Part shown: positions 55,850 to 64,000 of the stretch, piece after piece
Position numbering within the stretch: position 1 is the stretch's first letter
Layout: each line of letters begins with the position of its first letter
From: Amoebophrya sp. A120
Taxonomy: Eukaryota > Sar > Dinophyceae > Syndiniales > Amoebophryaceae
Direction: 5' to 3'
Assembly: GCA_905178155.1 (NCBI GenBank)
Contig: CAJINV010000003.1
Location: 6,167,985 to 6,231,984, forward strand
DNA length: 64,000 nt
Program-made: the position numbers and the translations under genes
The notes under the pieces: generated by a model
Told to the model about the DNA's origin: nothing
Databases searched by the model: none
Seen by the model: the letters and a program-made list of their open reading frames with translations, nothing else

Positions 55850-56464
55850 TTAAGTACAAACATGCGGTACCGGTGTTTTTCTGTGTGATAGCTCGAACGC
55901 GGAGAAGAGCGAACCCAGGAAGGATGAGTTGTGGCCTACCTTCTCTTTGCTGGATGTGTCGCGATGCGAGGCGGAAGACGGTTTGTTCTCCCCGCGACTG
56001 AGCTGCAACTCGCGGCGCTTGTCCGGGGACAGGTCGTCGTCCCCGTCATTGTCAAAGGCTGACTTTGGCGAGAAGGCGTGGTCGTAATTGTCTTTCGTTA
56101 CTTGCCGGGCCACCCGGGGGTGGTCACGCGAATGTACCCGGTCGCGCGCACTCGAAGAGGTCGCGGGCTCTAGACTGCCCGAAGCAACTTCAGCCTGCTT
56201 GGTCGCCCGCTTAATGCGCGCGTTCACCGCTGGCTCCACCAAGGGAATCGCGCCCTTTTGGTCGAGCTCCTGCGCCTCCGCGTACACGGCGCGGGAAATG
56301 CGCACCAAGGTAACCACGTCAGACCAGAGGGCAGCGGAGAAATCCGGTTGGAACCCGGGACCCGCAAGAGTATCGATTCCCAGAACGGAAAACGCCCCGC
56401 ATTCCTGCTGAAAACCGTCGCGGCCCACCACGATCATCACCACTCCAGTTAGAATAATCGTCAT
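55850..56464 (-). CDS. Short hypothetical protein
   Basis: One frame of 204 codons from ATG. The N-terminus MTIILTGVVMIVVGRDGF is hydrophobic enough for a signal or anchor but short. The centre has a helical segment (WSDVVTLVRISRAVYAEAQEL), and the last half is charged and low in hydrophobics, so probably disordered. No family recognised. It ends about 200 bp downstream of the CNNM-like stop, same strand. It might be spliced to other exons, but I see no clear donor or acceptor. Confidence 0.45.
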   Translation of the reverse strand: MTIILTGVVMIVVGRDGFQQECGAFSVLGIDTLAGPGFQPDFSAALWSDVVTLVRISRAVYAEAQELDQKGAIPLVEPAVNARIKRATKQAEVASGSLEPATSSSARDRVHSRDHPRVARQVTKDNYDHAFSPKSAFDNDGDDDLSPDKRRELQLSRGENKPSSASHRDTSSKEKVGHNSSFLGSLFSAFELSHRKTPVPHVCT

Positions 56465-56667
56465 AAAATCTGCCGGCTCGCCCTGTCAAGTTTATTCGGG
56501 GGACGAGGTTTATCTTTATTTATAATTCGCGTCGCCTTCATGGCATCTTATCCTGCTTCGAGGATCGAGGTGCAAAGAAAAAGAAAGAAAAAACACAAAT
56601 CAATGGTCTGTTGCCAATTTTCGAAAAAACCTAGCCTTTATACTTTCAAAACCAAAAGTTGCAGTTA

Positions 56668-59627
56668 TTATACCCTTTTGTAGACCCAGTCCTCGGCATC
56701 GGGGCGTGGGCAGCGTACCGGTGCGTGGCGGTAGAGCGTCTCTACGTTTCCACGCTCGATGAGGAGCCAATTCAAGGCGTGACGCGAAATCCAGCGGGAC
56801 CGGCCCTCGTTGCGTTCGTCGTCGTTGCGCCACCGCTGCGACAGCCAGGGTGACGCGTACGGTGCCACTCCCTCGTCATCTTGTTCACTGAAGTGAACCG
56901 CCGGCGGATTTGGAGAGTTTGGGGTGGAAGCCGAATGAGGATGACCACCTCCACTCCCAACGCCCTGCGTGGTTCCGGGGGAATGCGCCAGGAGGCGCGG
57001 CCCCGCATAGTTTTCCAACAGGTGTGAGACCAACACGTCAACCTCCTGCGGGAGCAAGGCATCGCCACGAATCTGTGGGTTGAAAAACCGCAGTTTCGTG
57101 ATGTCCTGCTTCCGGCGCTTGCCCCGCCGGACGCCGTGTTTCATCATCCCGCCCACCGGCTGCAACCGGGCTCCGCCGGCGCGGCTCTCGCTGGACTCCA
57201 CTACGCTAGCGTCCGCACTCATCTCGGCACTCCCACCGGGCGCATGCGCCGCCGCCCCGAACCCGGGCGTGGAGGTGGTCCCCACCGCACTGGTTTTCCC
57301 AATCGAAAAGCTATCCTCCGACCGCTCGCGCGACACGCCCGCATAGTTGTCGCCCGCCGTGCGCAGCGACGAGGACGCCGCCGGCCCGCTCCCAACCACT
57401 ATGCCATCAGCTGCAGCTCCTCGCTCGTACAACATGGCGCCCGGCGTGCCGTTGCTGGTGCTGCTACTCCCCGCTCGGACGAGGTCCTCGGGCGCGGCAG
57501 CAGCTCCTTGCCGCGGCGACTCCCGCGCCGACCCCGAATACCCCGCTCCTGGCAACTGGTTGAGTGCGCCCACCACGGAGGCCACCGGGGACAGCAGGAC
57601 GGACGCGGTGGCTTCCAAAATAGGTCGGCTCTCCGACTTCCGCAGCTGCGCACGCGCTTGCAGCAGCTCCTCGACGTCATCCTTCGACGGATATTGCTCC
57701 ATGCTGTTGCTGCTCTCGTTGCTGATTACGCGGCGCTGCTGCAGCTCGCGTGGCCCGGCTTCTAGCAGCGACTTGCCCGGCTTGAGGCCACCTCCTGCTC
57801 CCTCCTCGCCAAGCAAGATGTCGTCGCGGCTGTTGTTTTCATCGAGCGCCAAGCTGTCTCGGTCCAGTATTCGGCTGTCGCCGGGGCCGCCCTCCTCGCT
57901 ACTGCGGTATTGCTCGGGCGGCAGCACCGCCTCTTCGCTCTCCACATACTCGCGCTCCTCTTTGTGGTGCATGTCGATGTATACGTCCGTCTCATCCACG
58001 ATTTCGTCCTGCAGAATCTCCTCGATTACGTCCTCCAGCGTGACAATCCCCTGCAGCTCGTACTGCAGGTTCTGCTGTCCGTGCTTGTTCAACAGCGCCG
58101 AGCTCACGCCCTGGTGTCGCATCGGCCCCTCGGGCGAGTCCGCATTCTGCTCGCCAGCAATCGCGTCGTGGCCCACCACCAACCCCAGGTGCGCCCGGCC
58201 GAGCTTGAACCGGTGCAACGCATCCCCGCACGTGTCGTCCGCGAAAAACCGCTCCACGTGGCGTCCGAATACCTTTTCATGAGTCGAGTCAACTAAACTT
58301 AATATGGAGCTTATTTTCATGATTTTGATCTTTGCTTGAATCATCGACCGCGGTAGCACGCACGGCAGCTGTTTTTTCATAGAGACAATAATAAAGTTTC
58401 GATAGATATAGAAGTTGGAGCGAGTACGTCATCTGGCTGGCGCATAATTTGCGAAAGCAAAAACAGCAATGGAAAGCTTTCATCGTGCATCAGATCAAGT
58501 TCAAGAAGATCAGGTCGATCTTCGTGAAATAGAAATAGTACAAAATCCAGGAAAAAATAAAATAAAATTTGCCCATGATGATAGATACCTTCAGAAACTG
58601 TCGCAGGGGCATCGCGTCCTCGGGATCGACAAAGATCAAATCTTTGGTCACGAGGACGCCGACTATATCGGAGTCCGTCTTGTTGTAAACGGGGATGCGC
58701 GAGAACCCGGAGTTGGAAATCTCGAGGATCGTTGCGTAGTCGAGCACTTCGTTTTGGTTCAACATGAAGCAGTCCTGCTTCTGCGTCATCACTTTGGAGA
58801 GTGGCTTGTTCCGGAATTTCAGCGCGCCGGCGACCACGTCCCCCTCGACCTTTTTTAGAGCACCCTCACGAACGTGGATCTGCAGGAGCCGCCGCAGTTC
58901 CTGCTTGCTGTGGATGGTACCCATTTCATCTCCCAGAATCCAGTCCAGTGCGTAGGCGAGCGGGTACGCCAGCGGCAACAGGAGAAACATCAAGAACTTT
59001 ACCACATTAGCGGTGCGCGCGCCGATCGGCAGCGCATACCGCGAACAGCTCGCCTGGGGCAGGATCTCTCCAAATACCACGATCACCGCCGTGGACACCA
59101 GAAAACCAGTCATGCCAGATGTCAGATTCGCCATCAGAATCGCAAGCATGGAGTTTACCTACGAGAACGTTGATTAATAGCGTATTTGTACTTTTATTTT
59201 AACTATGTTGGCTTTAGTACTTCTTGCAAAGACTTTTACTGAACTCCCAACATGCACATCCACATCCTGGGGTTGCACTTCTTCCATGTCGAATTGGTAA
59301 AGAGAAAGTGAAAGACAAACACAAATGAACGCAATATTACAAAATGACCGCTCTTACCGCTACATTTCCGAGCAATAGTGTGCACAGAAGGCGGTTTCCG
59401 TTTTTTCGGACTGGGATGATCTTGCGGGCATTGGCCGCGGCGACCTTGTCCTCGGAGTGCGCAATGATATCGAGCCCCGTTATGTCGAGTCCCAACAAGC
59501 CTAGCGTGAGGCCCGAAAAAAGACCCGACATGATGACGAGGAGGAAGACGATACCGAAAGCCACCTGTGTAGTACGTTTTGAAGTTTTTGGCTCGCAGTT
59601 AGTTTGTTCCTGCAGATTTGCAGCCAT
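56668..59627 (-). CDS. CNNM/CorC-family transporter (DUF21 plus CBS pair)
   Basis: Three exons, 59358-59627, 58589-59158 and 56668-58272, join in phase 0 (GCG|GTAAGA...TAG|GTAA and AAG|GTATCT...AAAG|GTAT) to 814 residues. Family members move or regulate Mg2+ at membranes. The DUF21 part shows FSGLTLGLLGLDI, LLCTLLLGNVAVNSMLAILMANLTSG, FGEILPQA and SRYALPIGARTA. The first CBS domain has FSRIPVYNKTDSDIVGVLVTKDLIFVDPEDAMPLR; the second has AHLGLVV and GIVTLEDVIEEILQDEIVDETD, a family hallmark. A C-terminal extension of about 400 residues is rich in Ser, Gly and Ala and probably disordered, ending in a more ordered W-x-R segment. Intron 2 is flanked by a 7-bp direct repeat AAGGTAT. Confidence 0.95.
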
Positions 59628-61261
59628 CAGTACTATTCGTCGAGATGAACATACAAGGCAAAAAGCAAATTGGTACCGCATTTGAAAACGGAAGCGGGTC
59701 CTGTTCGTCGCATCCCGACAGATTCCGTGAATCAGTGCTGGGGCTGGCGTTGGAGCGATACACAAAAGCGGAGAGGGTGCTACTAAGCTGCTCGAATCCT
59801 TTGAGAAAAGAATTCGGCTCCCAGTCCCACGACATTCGAATAAGAGATGTATGAAAAAACACGCCGTCAATTCCTCATCCTGAAACAGCCGGTATACCCA
59901 GCAACCTAAAAAAACCTCGTACAAACGCCAGACTATGACAAATCAGAATATCGGCTTTGAAATTCTTGTCGCAAAAAACTCAGTTAGCAGTTGTGGTAAA
60001 AACGAGGACACATCTCACAAAAAGAAAAACCACCAGCAGTATTTGCTCTCCTTGAAACCTTGTTGCCACCCACTCGACATAACTTGCACACGCGTTCTTT
60101 TTGCAAAGCATTCTTTATCTTTTTACTGTATCTCACAACTCTACTGTCCTCTAGAAATTGCCGAAAAGGAAAACGGTCGTGTACCACAAAAACGCTGTTT
60201 TCCTCCCAGCTTCGAAGTACACAACCGAAAAAGTCTTGCGGACAGGGACGCGCTGTCCTATCGTCGAAGAGTCAGGAATTCACTGTACAACAGCTGGATG
60301 AAACCGACACAGGAAGCGCTTTACAAAAAAACGACTTTCATTCCGTGCCAGGCGCTAACGCGCGGGCATGCATCACGACTAACGTTATTGCACCCCGCCG
60401 CATGCCGCCAGTATCCACCACTACAAATTTCATACAAAACCGGCCGGGGCCTAGTACTACGGATCCCCCACACGACAAATAGCCCCGCCGGGTGCATAAA
60501 CCTGGGGCTCCAGTGCCGAGCAAGATCACCGGGGGGAGGACTAAGCTAAGCCCCTTGGGCGTAGTGTACTTAAGCTATCGCCCCCGTGTATGTAGCGTGG
60601 CGCGGCGTGTTACACATAGGGAGTAGCACCGACGTACAATCGGAGGCGCTAGTAAATTGCTTTTACTTTCTAAAACATGTTCTGGACGCCGGCCAAGCGT
60701 AAAGAGTGAAGTAATTTTCTACATACTTTCTACTTTACGTTTACTTCTGTTCGTTTCCTCCTTTTAGCCACACCGCACAACGTACTAACTTGTTTGTTCT
60801 CACGAGCTTTTTTGCTTTCAACACCTTCAACTTTTGTTTTTCAGTTCTCTCTCAGCCGCCTCATACAAAATCCTGCTGCCCACAGCTTCTTCAACCTCAA
60901 ATGATTCGCCCTGCCCGTGTGTCTGCGTAGGTGGGAATCAGCATGGGATCGTCGGCAGAAGTGTGTACGGCGGGCACTTCGCCGTCGCTACAGGAAGCTA
61001 GAACAGCAGCAGCGGCACGGAGTATTGTGGGTCTCAGTGGCAACTGTCTGGATCGGGGGTTTCGGCGACAGCTGGGGCATCGACACGAAGGGGACCCTCA
61101 ACGCCAGGTCTGGGACGGGTTGTAGTACAATCGCAGGGGGTTCCGTTCCCACGGTGCTGGCATGGGGATCGTCGCCCGGGGTGCCCGCGACCTAGCGGAA
61201 CAGCTTTTCTATCGTATTATCATTTTTTCGAGTTGGCATTTCAAGCTACGCCTGTAAAAAT
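59628..61261. other. Repeat-containing stretch, no supported gene
   Basis: Plus-strand frames here are short and inconsistent. The segment 60271-60320 is one of three copies of a 43-50 bp repeat. No conserved domain or RNA gene seen. Confidence 0.45.
60271..60320 (+). repeat. 50-bp dispersed repeat, copy 1
   Basis: Starts GTCAGGAATTCACTGTACAA and ends CACAGGAAGCGCT. It matches 63354-63403 over 50 bp with one difference, and 62392-62434 over 43 bp, all in the same orientation. Confidence 0.85.
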
Positions 61262-61843
61262 TTAGTTGGGGAATAGCCTGCAGAAGTAAATTTTTTTTTT
61301 TTTTGGGTAAGTAAATCTATTTGACAACTGGGTGCAATGCTGTGTGAAGACAAAGAACAGGCTGCATAAACTGCGAATCCGGACTACACGCAGACGAAGA
61401 TCAGACTTATTCATTAATATGCATGGCAAACACATCAAAAATTCATATCGTCCTAGCCCGAGCGCAAGCGGCGTCGATACGCCCGCAGCGGGGCGCTCCG
61501 ACCGGTTTTCCCCTTGCACCTCAGTAGCACCATCAGCCGGGGTCGCACTGTCATCGACATCGCATTTGCCAACTCCGGGTCTGTATGCCGTCATTGCGGC
61601 GTTATCGTAGTACCGGTCAATTGTCCCGAAACTCATCGGGTTTGCAACCGGTCCAGGCTTACTCGCGTCAAGTGGTGCGGGCTGGATGATCTCCGGCCCG
61701 CTTGCTCGGTGGTCTGGCTGTTTACACCCCTCCAAACCCTTCAAACCGACTTTTGACCGTCTCCCCACCCTTCGAGCTCCACCATCGTCTTGCGCCCCGG
61801 CACAGCTATTGGTCTGCGAGTGGGCAGCGGGGGTCGCAGACAC
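61262..61843 (-). CDS. Possible exon of an unrecognised gene
   Basis: A minus-strand frame of about 190 codons opens without ATG just after an ACTCAG acceptor-like site (near 61852). The upstream half has coding character (Gly/Pro/Ala/Ser rich, with FGTIDRYYDNAAMTAYRPGV). The last 60 codons look non-coding and end in poly-Lys from a poly-T tract, so a donor probably lies near 61440. No family recognised. It may equally be a remnant. Confidence 0.25.
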   Translation of the reverse strand: MSATPAAHSQTNSCAGAQDDGGARRVGRRSKVGLKGLEGCKQPDHRASGPEIIQPAPLDASKPGPVANPMSFGTIDRYYDNAAMTAYRPGVGKCDVDDSATPADGATEVQGENRSERPAAGVSTPLALGLGRYEFLMCLPCILMNKSDLRLRVVRIRSLCSLFFVFTQHCTQLSNRFTYPKKKKIYFCRLFPN

Positions 61844-62391
61844 AGGCAGCCTGAGTTTTATTTTTTTTAATGGCCCCCCGGCACAATGCCGGGGGTAGCA
61901 TGGCCGGAAACTTACTACATCAGCTCTGGTTTTCTACTCGTCCAGCTGTCTTATCACCATAACTGCACACGGACCATGAGCATCAATCTCCATCAAACCA
62001 CAACCAGCATCAAAAGATCGCACACAGGCTAACACCATCGCAAGTTCTTCGAGAATGCGTCACTACTTGCCAGCACATGGACAAACCAAAATAATAGACT
62101 TCCATTTCGTATTCATTGCCTTTGTCGAAAAAGCAGGACTTCTGCCGCCATTATGAACTTTTTCATCTGTGCAGGTACTTCTGGGCGCGTGATCCTTTTC
62201 CGTGCGCTTGCTTTCGGATTGCCGAAGATCTTGGGAAAATCCTTTGACTCTGCTTTTTCACGACTACGGAGCACTGATCTTCGCATCTAGAATTTCTTTT
62301 GCAGCTGGCTGGTCACATGCCCTTCACGCAAAACTCTTTGCTCACAAAAAACTCATGAGACCAAGACCACACGTCATAAGAACGGGAGAAA

Positions 62392-62434
62392 GAATTCACT
62401 GTACAACAGCTGGATGAAACCGACACAGGAAGCG
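62392..62434 (+). repeat. 43-bp dispersed repeat, copy 2
   Basis: Begins GAATTCACTGTACAACAGCT and ends CACAGGAAGCG. It lacks the first seven bases of copies 1 and 3 and diverges right after AAGCG. Confidence 0.85.
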
Positions 62435-63353
62435 GATAAAGCCATGCATCTCTTACCCGATAAAGTGCGCGAATCTTCTGACCGAGATTCGACTCGACAA
62501 AACTAGGCGAAGACCCAAGTTGGGTCGCTTTGTGTCTCAAAGTTGTAGCCGCGCACTGAATTTACTAGGCTAAGAATATTGGCTGAGTGCTATACTCAGC
62601 GCAGTCCTGGCGGTCAAGACTAACAAGGCGAAGGCGTTTGGTGTTTTTGAATCTAGGCAAGCCAAGGTATGCACGCAGCATATATCGCTCCCTATTCTTA
62701 GGCTTGTAAATTCCGCGATGTTTGTGTTGCTACTTTTGCCTTTTCCTTGCCACACTCGTAGCAACGGATGTCAGCGACAGACGTTGCTCGAGTGGGCTTT
62801 TGCCCTTTGCAGCGCGTTGCGCTATGCTGGCTCTCCAGGTGCGGACTAGCCACACAGGGAGGCGACTACAGCCACGAGCTGGGGGAGCTCATACATTCCC
62901 TACTCTTATGCAGGGATAGGTGGGGATTGGCTAGTAGTTCTTACCCGTTCCCAATAGGGGAACTCCTTGGGCTCATAACTCTGTGGACGTGTCAAGCGTC
63001 AGGGACGAGGCATGCTCACTAGCATGCTGTCCTAAGATAGAGAACAGAGTCACTATCTAAGCAACCTAGTATGTAGGTGCTACTGCAGAGTTAAGGGCTA
63101 TTGATTCATCAGGCTACTGGCACTACGACCAGGAGCCATCTTGGCACTGTGTACATTGTTCACGTCATTCCATTGGTGTCGTTATCATCAGCATCCTAGT
63201 GGTGCCCTGTGTGTGATCCTCATGATCCTACTGGTGTGGCCCCTGTATTTACATCCTACACCTATGGGTGTGCTTTGACCTATTCATGGATCTCATTGAT
63301 CTAGGGAGCATGCTAGCAACTGCTCTAGTCCGAGACAGGTTGCTGCGCAATAA

Positions 63354-63403
63354 GTCAGGAATTCACTGTACAACAGCTGGATGAAACCGGCACAGGAAGC
63401 GCT
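63354..63403 (+). repeat. 50-bp dispersed repeat, copy 3
   Basis: Same orientation as the other two copies. The family B element at 63409 is inserted one base after this copy ends, so its target duplication GCGGG directly follows the repeat. Confidence 0.85.
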
Positions 63404-63408
63404 GCGGG

Positions 63409-63687
63409 TATCCTGAGTAAAAACGTCCCCACACCAGAGCTGTAATGCAGATTTGCAAAGACAGGAAGACTTGTAATGCGCATCCCCATGAGAGCCATTT
63501 CTAAGCGTGTTTTGGAATTTGTGATGCTGTAAACAGGATGAGCAGAAGAATCTGTGATGCGGCTGCACTTGCTAACCTGCACTACACTGCGGAGTGCAAC
63601 TTGTCATGCGTGACTCACAAAACCCCTAGGTTTGTGTTGCAAAATCCCCATCCTGACTTTGGTGTGGGGATGTTTTTACACAGGATA
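63409..63687. mobile_element. Introner element, family B (copy B4), outside any supported gene
   Basis: 279 bp, with ends TATCCTGAGTAAAAACGTCC / inverse of TATCCTGTGTAAAAACATCC, and a perfect GCGGG duplication (63404-63408 and 63688-63692). It has the same length as B1 and B3. It is the only element not inside a gene I can support. Confidence 0.92.
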
Positions 63688-64000
63688 GCGGGGCCATTTG
63701 ACCTTGAAAACTACTGCAGCTAGTACCGCTGCGATGACATCATATCTCCGCTACAGCACTTACTCTGCTCTCTCCAACCAATGATCAGAGAGCATCTTCT
63801 ACTCAATTGCTTCACCGCAAGGAAGAGCTGCTGCAGTTTAAGGATACTGCTCTTATAGCATGATTTTCATCCAACTACAGCAAGGGGTAAGAATTTCTCC
63901 CCTGAGGGGTATTGCAGCCAATTTGAAGCACTCCAAGTAACTCCAGCACTGGGGCCCTCTACCAGGTGCAATTGAAACGTGTGCCGCGATTTTTGCGAGC

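Larger units (their letters stand above)
61844..64000. other. Repeat-rich end of window, no supported gene
   Basis: Two further copies of the 43-50 bp repeat and one introner element lie here. A minus-strand segment near 62740-62860 reads as a zinc-knuckle-like CYECGKEK but is interrupted by stops upstream. It could be a decayed retroelement. Nothing else seen to 64000. Confidence 0.45.

Noticed and set aside
57136-58296. Several plus-strand frames opposite the CNNM-like C-terminus
   Set aside because: Shadows of a GC-rich, low-complexity coding region on the minus strand.
58273-58588. CNNM intron 2 as a non-canonical intron ending TTTA before GTTGAC
   Set aside because: A canonical acceptor AAAAG|GTATTC 21 bases further downstream keeps frame and gives a better protein join.
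62740-62860. Zinc-knuckle-like CYECGKEK on the minus strand, suggesting a retroelement gag
   Set aside because: The expected His is missing and stops interrupt the frame upstream; too little to call an element.

Overview
The window looks like nuclear DNA of a protist with compact, intron-bearing genes, most plausibly a syndinian dinoflagellate of the Amoebophrya type. That name is an inference, not proof. The reasons are these: all twenty coding units I can support lie on the minus strand, as in dinoflagellate unidirectional gene arrays. The proteins are eukaryotic housekeeping types. Several genes are interrupted by repeated transposon-like introns (introner elements, IEs) with terminal inverted repeats and 5-bp target-site duplications, which are known from Amoebophrya and a few other protists.

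Layout. 1-2.1 kb is GC-rich repetitive DNA with a 42-bp-arm foldback. 2-59.6 kb is the gene array. By coordinate it holds: a hypothetical ORF whose 3' end runs into the repeats; a protein with an SPRY-like C-terminus; a three-cold-shock-domain plus RRM protein; APC1; the 26S proteasome ATPase RPT4; a coiled-coil protein; a predicted secreted helical-repeat protein; branchpoint-binding protein SF1/BBP; a small secreted candidate; a GH47 alpha-mannosidase; a small multi-exon candidate; a duplicated YdcZ/DUF606 transporter; tRNA m7G methyltransferase TRM8/METTL1; a multi-pass membrane protein; an ankyrin plus 2OG-Fe(II) oxygenase; PRP18; a large P-loop GTPase; a short hypothetical; and a CNNM/CorC-type transporter. 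59.7-64 kb is repeat-rich with one weak exon candidate, a 43-50 bp sequence present three times, and one intergenic IE.

Introns. Two classes coexist. Conventional GT-AG introns of about 140-320 nt have donors that are mostly GTA. I could join these in frame in RPT4, SF1, CNNM, APC1, the cold-shock gene and the coiled-coil gene. IEs come in at least four families by terminal repeat (A, B, C, D). Twelve of the thirteen lie inside coding sequence, in only three genes: secreted protein 4, membrane protein 2, GTPase 6. Removing each element plus one copy of its 5-bp duplication gives uninterrupted frames of 396 and 944 codons in two of these genes and an in-frame chain in the third. Most IE boundaries cannot be cut as GT-AG.

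Functionally the window covers protein turnover (APC1, RPT4), splicing (SF1, PRP18), RNA binding and modification, secretory glycan trimming and membrane transport. The most notable combination is an IE-rich locus beside an SF1 with an extra KH domain and a PRP18 whose normally near-invariant 3'-splice-site loop is replaced.
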